Shown: piece by piece, positions 8,486-13,958 of the stretch
Layout of the letters: each line of letters starts with the position of its first letter
How positions within the stretch are numbered: position 1 is the stretch's first letter
Source: Chryseobacterium indologenes
Lineage (GTDB): Bacteria > Bacteroidota > Bacteroidia > Flavobacteriales > Weeksellaceae
Direction of reading: 5' to 3'
Length of the DNA: 64,000 nucleotides
NCBI RefSeq assembly: GCF_001295265.1
Contig: NZ_LJOD01000012.1
Span: 83,409 to 147,408, forward strand
Notes under the pieces: model-generated
The model's input: only the letters and a program-made list of their open reading frames with translations
Told to the model about the DNA's origin: nothing
Database searches by the model: none
Translations under genes and position numbers: made by a program

Positions 8486-8857
8486 TTAATAGTTCTTAAA
8501 ATTTTTCAATAGGCTAAGAATATTCTCTTTTCCTATGGGATTCATGGAGTGGCAGTAGAATTTCGGTAAGTCTAAATAGTTATCCATACAGTATTCTATG
8601 AGCCATTTCGCGCAGTCGTAACCTGTTTTTTCAACAAAGTCCCGGACATCAGCTTTTACATAATGTTCATCAGCAAGATCGTGGTCAAAAGAAATCATTT
8701 CCGGAAGTCCTTTTTCCAGAATCCTGTTGACAAACTGTTCGTAATTCCGGACGATGTGCCAGTCTTTTCTGAGGAATATGTCCTGTTTCGTATAATGATA
8801 CGCTTCAACCGGGTACCTTACATCATCCAGGAAAAGTAATCTTTTGGTTATTTCCAT
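8486..8857 (-). CDS. Cyclic-phosphate-processing receiver domain protein
   Basis: A 123-residue protein with a receiver-like fold: LFLDDVRYP at residues 8-16 (D11, D12) and ISFDHDLADEH near 55-65, the signature of the stand-alone receiver domain linked to cyclic-phosphate processing in RNA repair operons. The phospho-acceptor layout of two-component receivers is altered to FDHDL. It ends 16 bases before the ligase start, so the two are probably co-translated. Established knowledge is limited to comparative genomics; catalytic handling of 2',3'-cyclic phosphate ends is the proposed function, not a proven one. Confidence 0.8.
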   Translation of the reverse strand: MEITKRLLFLDDVRYPVEAYHYTKQDIFLRKDWHIVRNYEQFVNRILEKGLPEMISFDHDLADEHYVKADVRDFVEKTGYDCAKWLIEYCMDNYLDLPKFYCHSMNPIGKENILSLLKNFKNY

Positions 8858-8861
8858 TGCT

Positions 8862-9407
8862 TTATTTTTTTAAAACATGATACAGGAGCTTTGCCGTATT
8901 AAAGGCATCGTCTGCACCACTGTGTGCACTTCCTTCAAAACTGATATTTCTTGTTTCGAGTTCCTTCAGAAGTCCGACCGGTTTTTCACCGCTCATCAAG
9001 CTTACCATCACTTTCAGATCGAGATAGGTTTCACTGAAAGGAAATTTCACTCCCAGTTCGCTGCACTGACTTTCCATGATTGATTTGTCGAATCCGCCGT
9101 AACCGGCATAGGTTCTGTGCAGGGAATTATATCTGTTTTTGATATTGGAGCAGGCTTCCTGAAAGGTCATTCCTTCTTTTTCCAGTTTTTCAGCGGTAAT
9201 TCCTGTAAGATTTGTACAGTATTCGCTTATTTCTGACTGTAAAGGTTTGATCAGATAGCTTCTTTTATCTTCTATGCTTCCGTCTGACATATTCAGTTTG
9301 CAGATCCCGATTTCAATGATCTCTCTTTTTGAATTTCCGGGAGCTTCTCCTTTTGCCCAGCAGGTCGCTTCAATATCAATGACTATAACTTTATCATATA
9401 AAAACAT
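8862..9407 (-). CDS. DEDDh 3'-5' exonuclease, ERI1-like (copy 2)
   Basis: A 181-residue paralogue of the exonuclease at 4923-5474. Exo I is VIDIEATCW (D11, E13), Exo II YAGYGGFDKSIM near 99-110 and Exo III SAHSGADDAFN near 158-168. Both copies conserve the ATCW and EIIEIG segments. Only four bases separate it from the receiver-domain gene. Two diverged exonucleases in one operon suggest different RNA substrates, for example precursor trailers and damaged fragments; that is inference. Confidence 0.9.
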   Translation of the reverse strand: MFLYDKVIVIDIEATCWAKGEAPGNSKREIIEIGICKLNMSDGSIEDKRSYLIKPLQSEISEYCTNLTGITAEKLEKEGMTFQEACSNIKNRYNSLHRTYAGYGGFDKSIMESQCSELGVKFPFSETYLDLKVMVSLMSGEKPVGLLKELETRNISFEGSAHSGADDAFNTAKLLYHVLKK

Positions 9408-9418
9408 TTCTGTATTTT

Positions 9419-9615
9419 TTATTGGGAAAAGTAAATATTCAAGGCTTTGATAATACTCTTCACATTGGTATTAGGATAAAATCCGGAACTGTTGATTTCA
9501 GCAACTTTCCATCTTCATCTTTAAAACAAATATTTATTGAGCTGAATAAAAATACATGGTTACCAGTTTTTAAGGTTCTCTTTTATTTGTTTTTCACGGT
9601 TTCTGATAGTTTCAT
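9419..9615 (-). pseudogene. Remnant of a small gene, stop plus frameshift
   Basis: Minus-strand reading from ATG at 9615 gives MKLSETVKNK, then a stop, then an open stretch (TGNHVFLFSS ... CFKDEDGK), then a frameshift into KVAEINSSGFYPNTNVKS to a stop at 9419. The pieces read as one protein interrupted twice. No family was recognised. It fills the gap between the YkuK-like gene and exonuclease copy 2, so the operon may have lost a component. The call is tentative. Confidence 0.35.
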
Positions 9616-9659
9616 TCCTTCTTCTTCCCAGAATATTATTTTTATTTCAGATCAAAAGA

Positions 9660-10145
9660 TTAAACCATCATATCGGCACAGTTGGAGCTTGCAAAGGCAA
9701 AGGGTTTTGCTTTGAACACATATCCCATTCCCAGAATGTAGCCCATCGCATCTTTCAGTGCTGTATTGGATTTGAATTCAGGGTCGGTATTGATGTCTGC
9801 GTGTACCTCCATTTCTACACCATAAGCATCCAGAACGGCACAGATAGCGTAAGCTGTTGCTACGGATCTGTTCACCTCATTCAGCATCCTTTCTTTGATG
9901 CTGATCGTCTGTATCTCTCTTTCTTTTCTGATAAAGGTAAACGCTCCTTTTCCTTCACGAACGAATACTACTGCCGTAGCATAATTAATGGCATCTCCAT
10001 ATACGTGGGAATCTGATCCTACACATACTTTCAGACGGTGTCCGGCTGCCAGTTCGCGGATGATGGCTTCTTCTACCAGCTGTGTGATAGATTTACGGAA
10101 AATTTTTCCATTCATATTCTGCCATGTTTCGTGTTGCGTTTCCAT
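9660..10145 (-). CDS. DUF458 / YkuK-like RNase H-fold protein
   Basis: A 161-residue protein of the DUF458 (YkuK) family with an RNase H-like fold. Features are VCVGSDSHVYGDAINYATAVVF near 40-61, VHADINTDPEF near 113-123 and a late NCADMMV. Acidic residues in GSDSH and HADIN are the candidate metal ligands. The biochemical activity of the family is not established; nuclease action on RNA is inferred from fold and company. It is the first protein gene after the tRNA array, 85 bases past the tRNA-Trp 3' end, so array and enzymes may share a transcript. Confidence 0.8.
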   Translation of the reverse strand: METQHETWQNMNGKIFRKSITQLVEEAIIRELAAGHRLKVCVGSDSHVYGDAINYATAVVFVREGKGAFTFIRKEREIQTISIKERMLNEVNRSVATAYAICAVLDAYGVEMEVHADINTDPEFKSNTALKDAMGYILGMGYVFKAKPFAFASSNCADMMV

Positions 10146-10230
10146 TTTTTTTACATTTTAAATTCTACGTTTCAATTCTATAGTTCATAAAAATTATTTT
10201 TCCGAATGCTGTTACTCATTCTTTTTTCTG

Positions 10231-10301
10231 CACTCCGAACCGGATTCGAACCAGTACCAACGGTTTTGGAGACCGGGATGCTGCCATTACACTATCGGAG
10301 T
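10231..10301 (-). tRNA. tRNA-Trp(CCA)
   Basis: Acceptor ACTCCGA/TCGGAGT pairs fully; T-arm ACTGG-TTCGAAT-CCGGT; anticodon loop CTCCAAA gives CCA. Discriminator G73 fits Trp. No encoded CCA. Last gene of the fourteen-tRNA array. Confidence 0.9.
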
Positions 10302-10307
10302 ATTTTG

Positions 10308-10379
10308 TTAATCCATCAGGATTCGAACCTGAACTCCAAGAGTCAGAGTCTTGGGTGCTGCCAGTTACACTATGGATCA
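10308..10379 (-). tRNA. tRNA-Gln(CTG)
   Basis: Acceptor TGATCCA/TGGATTA (one G-U), anticodon stem CAAGA/TCTTG with loop CTCTGAC giving CTG, T-arm TCAGG-TTCGAAT-CCTGA. Six bases from the Trp gene. Confidence 0.88.
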
Positions 10380-10395
10380 GTGTTATGCTGTTTTG

Positions 10396-10468
10396 CGGAA
10401 CAGACAGGAATTGAACCTGTACCTTTAGTTTTTCAGACTAACGTGCACACCCTGTACACCACTCTTCC
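10396..10468 (-). tRNA. tRNA-Phe(GAA), one acceptor mismatch
   Basis: GGAAGAG/CTGTTCC acceptor has a G-G mismatch at 5:68; anticodon arm TTAGT-CTGAAAA-ACTAA is perfect and gives GAA; T-arm ACAGG-TTCAATT-CCTGT. Confidence 0.85.
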
Positions 10469-10538
10469 GGGTTTTGTGATGGGTAATCGGTAATGAGTAA
10501 TTGGTAATTTTTTAAAATACTTATTACTGATAATTCTG

Positions 10539-10612
10539 TACGGGAAGAGGGATTCGAACCCCCAATATCTTGAGCCTAAATCAAGTGCGTCTGCCAGTTC
10601 CGCCATTCCCGC
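10539..10612 (-). tRNA. tRNA-Leu(TAG) with short variable loop
   Basis: Acceptor GCGGGAA/TTCCCGT, Leu-like D-arm starting GCGGAACTGGC, anticodon loop TTTAGGC giving TAG, T-arm GGGGG-TTCGAAT-CCCTC. The variable loop is only ATATT. Bacterial tRNA-Leu normally has a long class II variable arm, so this is an unusual compact form. Confidence 0.85.
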
Positions 10613-10722
10613 GTACTTATATGATAGATAATTGGTGATGAGTAGTGAGTAGTATTTTAAAGTACTTATTGCTCATTGCTCATTGCTTATTACTGATCAT
10701 TTTTATAAAAAGGTCAGAGAAA

Positions 10723-10783
10723 GTCTGTCTATAAATAAACTATGCCTGCTAGTGTTTGTAAAGATCTTCTGCGCTTGACAAAC
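10723..10783 (-). repeat. Structured spacer repeat, copy A
   Basis: Minus-strand GTTTGTC pairs with GACAGAC and the stem extends outward through GAGAAA/TTTCTC. After the first stem strand comes the conserved segment AAGCGCAGAAGATCTTTAC. Related copies lie at 11050-11099 and 11292-11340 between other tRNAs. It has no T-arm, so it is not a tRNA; its function is unknown. Confidence 0.6.
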
Positions 10784-10870
10784 GTTTCTCCTTCCATGAG
10801 TAATGTATGTTTCCTGAATCAAAACTTCTTATCTGAAGTCTATTATCAACTTTTATCTTTTATTAAAAAA

Positions 10871-10941
10871 CCAACCGGCCAGGAATTGAACCTGAACAAC
10901 AAGAGTATAGTTCCTGCATGCTGCCGTTACATTACCGGTGG
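10871..10941 (-). tRNA. tRNA with TAT anticodon and C33
   Basis: CCACCGG/CCGGTTG acceptor has one mismatch (2:71). D-arm ATGT/GCAT. Anticodon arm CAGGA-ACTATAC-TCTTG gives TAT, formally Ile for AUA. Position 33 is C, where almost every tRNA has U. Bacteria usually read AUA with a lysidine-modified CAU tRNA, so identity is uncertain. Confidence 0.7.
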
Positions 10942-10946
10942 TTTTG

Positions 10947-11030
10947 TGGAAGTGGTAGGATTCGAACCTACTCAGCTATAAAGCAACAGATTTACAGTCT
11001 GCCCCGGCTCTCCAACTCCGGCGCACTTCC
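10947..11030 (-). tRNA. tRNA-Tyr(GTA)
   Basis: Acceptor GGAAGTG/CACTTCC, A73, anticodon arm CAGA-CTGTAAA-TCTG giving GTA, long class II variable arm (around TTGCTTTATAGC) as expected for bacterial Tyr, T-arm GTAGG-TTCGAAT-CCTAC. It looks fully functional. Confidence 0.93.
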
Positions 11031-11049
11031 CTTTTTCTGAAAAAACAAA

Positions 11050-11099
11050 GCCTGTCTTAATTTTTTTATTTGATATAAGAACTTCTGCGCCTGACAGGC
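11050..11099 (-). repeat. Structured spacer repeat, copy C
   Basis: Minus-strand GCCTGTC pairs with GACAGGC, extended by AAAA/TTTT, with AGGCGCAGAAGTTCTTATA after the first strand. Relative to copies A and B, two base pairs of the stem have changed while pairing is kept, which supports an RNA structure. Confidence 0.6.
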
Positions 11100-11190
11100 T
11101 TTTATTTTTCCGAACTAACTAGTTTTCATCACTGCTGAAGATCATTCAGCCTTATTTTTCTCTTTCTTCATTTTTTCTCCTTCTTCTTTG

Positions 11191-11272
11191 AGATGGTTAT
11201 GGGATTCAAACCCACTCAGCTTACGCAACGGTTTTGCAGACCGCCCCGACTCTTCCACTTCGGCGAACCATC
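11191..11272 (-). tRNA. tRNA-Cys(GCA) with a long variable arm
   Basis: Acceptor GATGGTT/AACCATC pairs fully; loop CTGCAAA gives GCA; discriminator is U73, a Cys identity base. The variable region (TTGCGTAAGCTGA) is a class II arm like that of the neighbouring tRNA-Tyr, whereas bacterial tRNA-Cys is normally class I. The whole gene resembles the Tyr gene apart from acceptor and anticodon. Confidence 0.85.
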
Positions 11273-11291
11273 ATTTTTGAGGTAAGAAAAA

Positions 11292-11340
11292 GTCTGTCTG
11301 TATTGTGTTTTGGCGTAAAGATCTTCTGCGCTTGACAAAC
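11292..11340 (-). repeat. Structured spacer repeat, copy B
   Basis: Minus-strand GTTTGTC pairs with GACAGAC, outer stem AAGAAA/TTTCTT, followed by AAGCGCAGAAGATCTTTACG as in copy A. The run TTTTT after the second strand on the minus strand could allow termination or processing. Confidence 0.6.
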
Positions 11341-11383
11341 CCTTTCTTTTTCTCATTTGAAACAATTACCATTTAGTTATCTG

Positions 11384-11455
11384 CGATTCCGGAAAGACTC
11401 GAACTTCCAACTTCTGGTTTAACAGACCAGCGCTCTACCATTGAGCTACAGAATC
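11384..11455 (-). tRNA. tRNA-Asn(GTT)
   Basis: Acceptor GATTCTG/CGGAATC, anticodon arm CTGGT-CTGTTAA-ACCAG giving GTT, T-arm GGAAG-TTCGAGT-CTTTC, G73 as expected for Asn. Confidence 0.92.
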
Positions 11456-11462
11456 ATTTTTG

Positions 11463-11536
11463 TAATTTCGGAAGGGCTCGAACCTTCAACCTTCGGCTTA
11501 TGAAACCGATACTCTAACCCATTGAGCTACGAAATC
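11463..11536 (-). tRNA. tRNA-Met(CAT), elongator type
   Basis: Acceptor GATTTCG/CGAAATT, D-arm GCTC/GAGT, anticodon arm TCGGT-TTCATAA-GCCGA giving CAT, T-arm GAAGG-TTCGAGC-CCTTC. No initiator features are seen; a lysidine-modified Ile tRNA is possible. Confidence 0.88.
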
Positions 11537-11573
11537 GTTAGCTGGTGAACGGTTGCTGACCGTTTCACTTTTG

Positions 11574-11645
11574 TACTCCATAAGGGAATCGAACCCTTGT
11601 CTTCCGGTAGAAAGCCGGATGCACTCACCACTATGCTAATGGAGC
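11574..11645 (-). tRNA. tRNA-Glu(TTC) with U37
   Basis: Acceptor GCTCCAT/ATGGAGT, anticodon stem TCCGG/CCGGA perfect, loop CTTTCTA giving TTC. Position 37 is U, where a purine is expected. T-arm AAGGG-TTCGATT-CCCTT. Confidence 0.88.
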
Positions 11646-11650
11646 ATTGG

Positions 11651-11722
11651 TCTGGAAAGCAGGATTCGAACCTGCGGCCTCCCGCGTCCAAGGCGGGTAA
11701 ACAACCACCGTTATCTTTCCAG
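11651..11722 (-). tRNA. tRNA-Pro(TGG)
   Basis: Acceptor CTGGAAA/TTTCCAG, anticodon arm CCCGC-CTTGGAC-GCGGG giving TGG, T-arm GCAGG-TTCGAAT-CCTGC. The D-stem is weak. Confidence 0.88.
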
Positions 11723-11724
11723 TT

Positions 11725-11788
11725 TTTCAGGTTCAGTCTGATTTCTTTTCCGGGAGACAGCCGAAGCTGAAATCTTCCGTGAACCTTT
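11725..11788 (-). other. Hairpin spacer between tRNA-Asp and tRNA-Pro
   Basis: Minus-strand GGTTCA pairs with TGAACC, with inner GATTTC/GAAATC and AGC-TTCG-GCT stems. The segment CGGAAGAT recalls the GCAGAAGAT core of copies A-C, so it may be a distant relative. A separate spacer hairpin (GTGAA...TTCAC) lies at about 11544-11568. Confidence 0.35.
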
Positions 11789-11789
11789 G

Positions 11790-11861
11790 CGGTCTATGCG
11801 GGAATCGAACCCGCAGTGCCCAAGAGACAGTCGGGCAGGTTAGCCATTACCTCAATAGACC
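11790..11861 (-). tRNA. tRNA-Asp(GTC) with U37
   Basis: Acceptor GGTCTAT/ATAGACC, G73 as expected for Asp, D-stem AGGT/ACCT, loop CTGTCTC giving GTC with U at 37 instead of a purine, T-arm GCGGG-TTCGATT-CCCGC. Confidence 0.88.
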
Positions 11862-11869
11862 GTTTTCTG

Positions 11870-11943
11870 TAATCCCAGAAGGACTTGAACCTTCAACCTC
11901 CGACGTATCAGGCCGGCACTCTAACCAATTGAGCTATGGGATC
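11870..11943 (-). tRNA. tRNA-Ile(GAT)
   Basis: Acceptor GATCCCA/TGGGATT, anticodon arm CCGGC-CTGATAC-GTCGG giving GAT, T-arm GAAGG-TTCAAGT-CCTTC, A73. Confidence 0.9.
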
Positions 11944-11953
11944 ATTTATTTTG

Positions 11954-12026
11954 GGGTATCTCCGGGGCTCGAACCCTGTTCTCCGGTTCCACAGACCGGC
12001 GCTTTACCAAATAAGCTAAAGAAACC
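11954..12026 (-). tRNA. tRNA-His(GTG) without encoded G-1
   Basis: First tRNA of the array. Acceptor GGTTTCT/AGATACC has one T-T mismatch; anticodon arm CCGGT-CTGTGGA-ACCGG gives GTG. C73 is present, but the base at -1 is T, whereas bacterial tRNA-His normally encodes G-1 opposite C73. The T-stem has one mismatch. Confidence 0.82.
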
Positions 12027-12033
12027 ATAAAAA

Positions 12034-12058
12034 AAGCGCCTCTTTTTGGGAGGCGCTT
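12034..12058. terminator. Strong hairpin terminator before the tRNA array
   Basis: Perfect nine-base stem AAGCGCCTC/GAGGCGCTT, followed on the minus strand by a T run. It sits between a 44-codon ORF and tRNA-His, so transcription from the upstream promoter must pass it to reach the array. Confidence 0.8.
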
Positions 12059-12079
12059 ACTATATTTTTACGTGTCAGG

Positions 12080-12214
12080 TCATGAGAGACCTACGTATAT
12101 AAGCACCTTTTCATCCACAAATCCACAGTCAAGAATATTCGCATACCCCAGCTCCATCGGCTCTTGTCCGTGTAGTTTTGAAAACTGACTTTGTATGTTC
12201 TGTAATTGTAGCAT
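12080..12214 (-). CDS. Small ORF (44 aa) upstream of the tRNA array
   Basis: Encodes MLQLQNIQSQFSKLHGQEP and onward to a stop 22 bases before the terminator. A longer reading from 12322 starts inside the promoter box region, so the inner ATG is preferred. No family was recognised. Its position between promoter and terminator suggests a small regulator or a leader peptide; only location supports this. Confidence 0.45.
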   Translation of the reverse strand: MLQLQNIQSQFSKLHGQEPMELGYANILDCGFVDEKVLIYVGLS

Positions 12215-12277
12215 TGTACTGTTTGTTTTTAAATTATTAGGTGAATCCTGAAAACCTGTTGCTTTCAATTTTCGGTT

Positions 12278-12310
12278 GCAAAGTAAATATGAAATTTTGA
12301 AACCTGCAAA
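12278..12310 (-). promoter_or_regulatory. Candidate promoter for small ORF and tRNA array
   Basis: Minus-strand TTTACTTTGCA is close to the flavobacterial TAnnTTTG box and lies about 65 bases before the 44-codon ORF. The upstream -33 element is not clear. Confidence 0.45.
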
Positions 12311-12537
12311 TTTATTTTTCAATTAACTATTTGAAAATCAATAAATTAAACTTAAATTTTAGAATAGAAAATTCCTGTCCGCAATAGCCTGCAGATCTCT
12401 TAAATACCTAAATGACTGTCTCTCATCGGGTTACTTATCACGTTTTATTTTCTTATTAATTGTTCATTGTTAATTAAAAAATTTTCACTTTTATGGTTAT
12501 TTTTTTTCGTTCTAAATAATTTTTGCTCTGAAAACAC

Positions 12538-12567
12538 AAAAAACGCCCCGGCAACCGAGGCGTTTTT
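12538..12567. terminator. Bidirectional hairpin terminator
   Basis: AAAACGCC-CGG pairs with CCG-GGCGTTTT, with T runs on either side. It follows the 42-codon ORF by about 30 bases on the minus strand. Confidence 0.75.
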
Positions 12568-12595
12568 GCTATATTTTGATAAAATTTTTACGGGT

Positions 12596-12724
12596 TTACT
12601 GTAAATAATTTCCAAAGAATGCACATTTCGCCTCACGTAATATCATCCAATCATACACGAACAATCCCTTTATTGAAGGGCTTCCGCATAGTTCTGCATT
12701 GATATGTGTTCTTTGTAGTTTCAT
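12596..12724 (-). CDS. Small ORF (42 aa), second leader-like module
   Basis: Encodes MKLQRTHINAELCGSPSIKG and continues through an aromatic- and cysteine-containing tail to a stop close to a strong terminator. It has its own -7 box just upstream. The promoter, 42-44 codon ORF, terminator arrangement is the same as at 12034-12310, though the two peptides are only weakly alike at the N-terminus. Function unknown. Confidence 0.45.
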   Translation of the reverse strand: MKLQRTHINAELCGSPSIKGLFVYDWMILREAKCAFFGNYLQ

Positions 12725-12735
12725 ATTTTTCTGGC

Positions 12736-12744
12736 GCAAAGATA
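12736..12744 (-). promoter_or_regulatory. -7 promoter box before 42-aa ORF
   Basis: Minus-strand TATCTTTGC matches TAnnTTTGC exactly and lies 11 bases before the ORF start. Confidence 0.55.
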
Positions 12745-12897
12745 AATCTTTTTCTTAATTAATTGATAATCTTCACAGAGGAGGGGAGTAAAAAAAGATG
12801 ATTCAAAAGCCTTCATTAGTTTGTTTTTTGAACCTTAAACAGACGATCCGCCGTTGATCATTTAACACTTACAGCTCTTTGACTTCTGAAATTCAAA

Positions 12898-12932
12898 AAA
12901 AAACTTCAGACAAAAATGACTGAAGTTTTTAT
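12898..12932 (-). terminator. Terminator of the MoxR/vWA operon
   Basis: AAACTTCAG/CTGAAGTTT hairpin with a T run on the minus strand, 10 bases past the TPR gene stop. Confidence 0.8.
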
Positions 12933-12941
12933 TATTACAAA

Positions 12942-13958
12942 TTAATTTCTGAACATCTTATTCCGTCCTGTCTTATATCTGGAAATATCTTTCAGGATTA
13001 CCTCATCATCCGGATTAAAATGTTTCAGTTCGTTGACAATTTCAGAATGTTCTGAAATTTTTTCAGTGATGATTTCGTAAGCAATTTTCCGGGTTACTTC
13101 CTGAAGTTTGGGGTCTTTTTTAAATTCATGCTTCATGGCATCAAGGTAGGTAATTTTTTTATCCTCCGGCGTTTCCTGATACAGTTCCTGAATAGAATTT
13201 CCAAGTTGTTTCACATCATAGATATTGGCGAAATAATTGTTTAAGCAGTTAAAGGCATCTTTGTTTTCTTTCCATCCTTTCAGAAGGATTTTCTGCGCTT
13301 CTTCCGGCATCTCCATTTTTTTGCGGTAGATAAGGGAACCTTTTATCATCTGACTGTTGTTTACATAATCATCCACTACCATCTGATAATAGGTATTGGA
13401 GTTTTTAATATCATTAATGGTTCTGTACAGATCTCCTACTTTTTCTTTGTGCCCCAGCTCCTTATACAGGTCAATTGCTTTTTTGTACTGTTTTGCTTTT
13501 TCATAACAGACCGCCGCATCTGATTTGTTTTTCAGCTTTTTAAGATAGATGACCGCCGCTTCGGTATAAAAGCCTCCGTCTTCCAGTGTTTTTGCTCCCC
13601 GGTAATGATCCTGAAGAAGGTTTATATAGACCTTTGCCGCTTTTTTGTAATCCTTTTCTGCGATGTACTTTTCAGCCAGCTCCTCGTATTTATTTCTGAT
13701 CTTATCAAAAATAGAAGTTTCCACATAAACACTTCCTCTTCTGTTTCTCCCTGATGACAGATTTTGCTCCTTTTCTTTCTTTTCAAGACGAAGCAGAACG
13801 GCAAAAATAATAATTGCCACAAAAACGAAAACAGCCAGGGTCCACATGACATCCCCAAAACTCTGATGAAAAAGCTGCGCCAGAATTCCGATGATCTTAA
13901 GGATCGCCAGAATGAAGAATGCCGCCATGAATTTATCTATAAACTTCTGCCTATTCAT
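12942..13958 (-). CDS. Membrane-anchored TPR-like protein of MoxR ternary operon
   Basis: A 338-residue protein with two hydrophobic segments near the N-terminus (about 10-30 and 36-57) and then helical repeats of TPR/SEL1 character, such as AEKYIAEKDYKKAAKVYINL and YEKAKQYKKAIDLYKELG. The soluble part would face the cytoplasm. It is the last gene of the operon and overlaps the preceding gene by eight bases. TPR proteins of this kind are commonly part of MoxR-vWA systems and probably act as an adaptor. A specific partner cannot be read from sequence. Confidence 0.75.
   Translation of the reverse strand: MNRQKFIDKFMAAFFILAILKIIGILAQLFHQSFGDVMWTLAVFVFVAIIIFAVLLRLEKKEKEQNLSSGRNRRGSVYVETSIFDKIRNKYEELAEKYIAEKDYKKAAKVYINLLQDHYRGAKTLEDGGFYTEAAVIYLKKLKNKSDAAVCYEKAKQYKKAIDLYKELGHKEKVGDLYRTINDIKNSNTYYQMVVDDYVNNSQMIKGSLIYRKKMEMPEEAQKILLKGWKENKDAFNCLNNYFANIYDVKQLGNSIQELYQETPEDKKITYLDAMKHEFKKDPKLQEVTRKIAYEIITEKISEHSEIVNELKHFNPDDEVILKDISRYKTGRNKMFRN

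Noticed and set aside
9422..9715. 97-codon plus-strand ORF
   Set aside because: Antisense to the YkuK gene end and the broken gene; composition is that of a shadow frame.
10206..10493. Plus-strand ORF with GFEPVPT-type sequence
   Set aside because: It is the antisense translation of three tRNA genes; the same applies to the ORFs at 10742-10981 and 11779-12030.
10470..10700. GGTAAT/GAGTAAT-rich spacers as a CRISPR-like or mobile repeat
   Set aside because: They are simple imperfect repeats and hairpins without regular spacing or unique spacers. No CRISPR array is seen in the window.
12445..12636. 63-codon minus-strand ORF
   Set aside because: It runs straight through a strong terminator; the in-phase alternative at 12596-12724 with its own promoter box is better.
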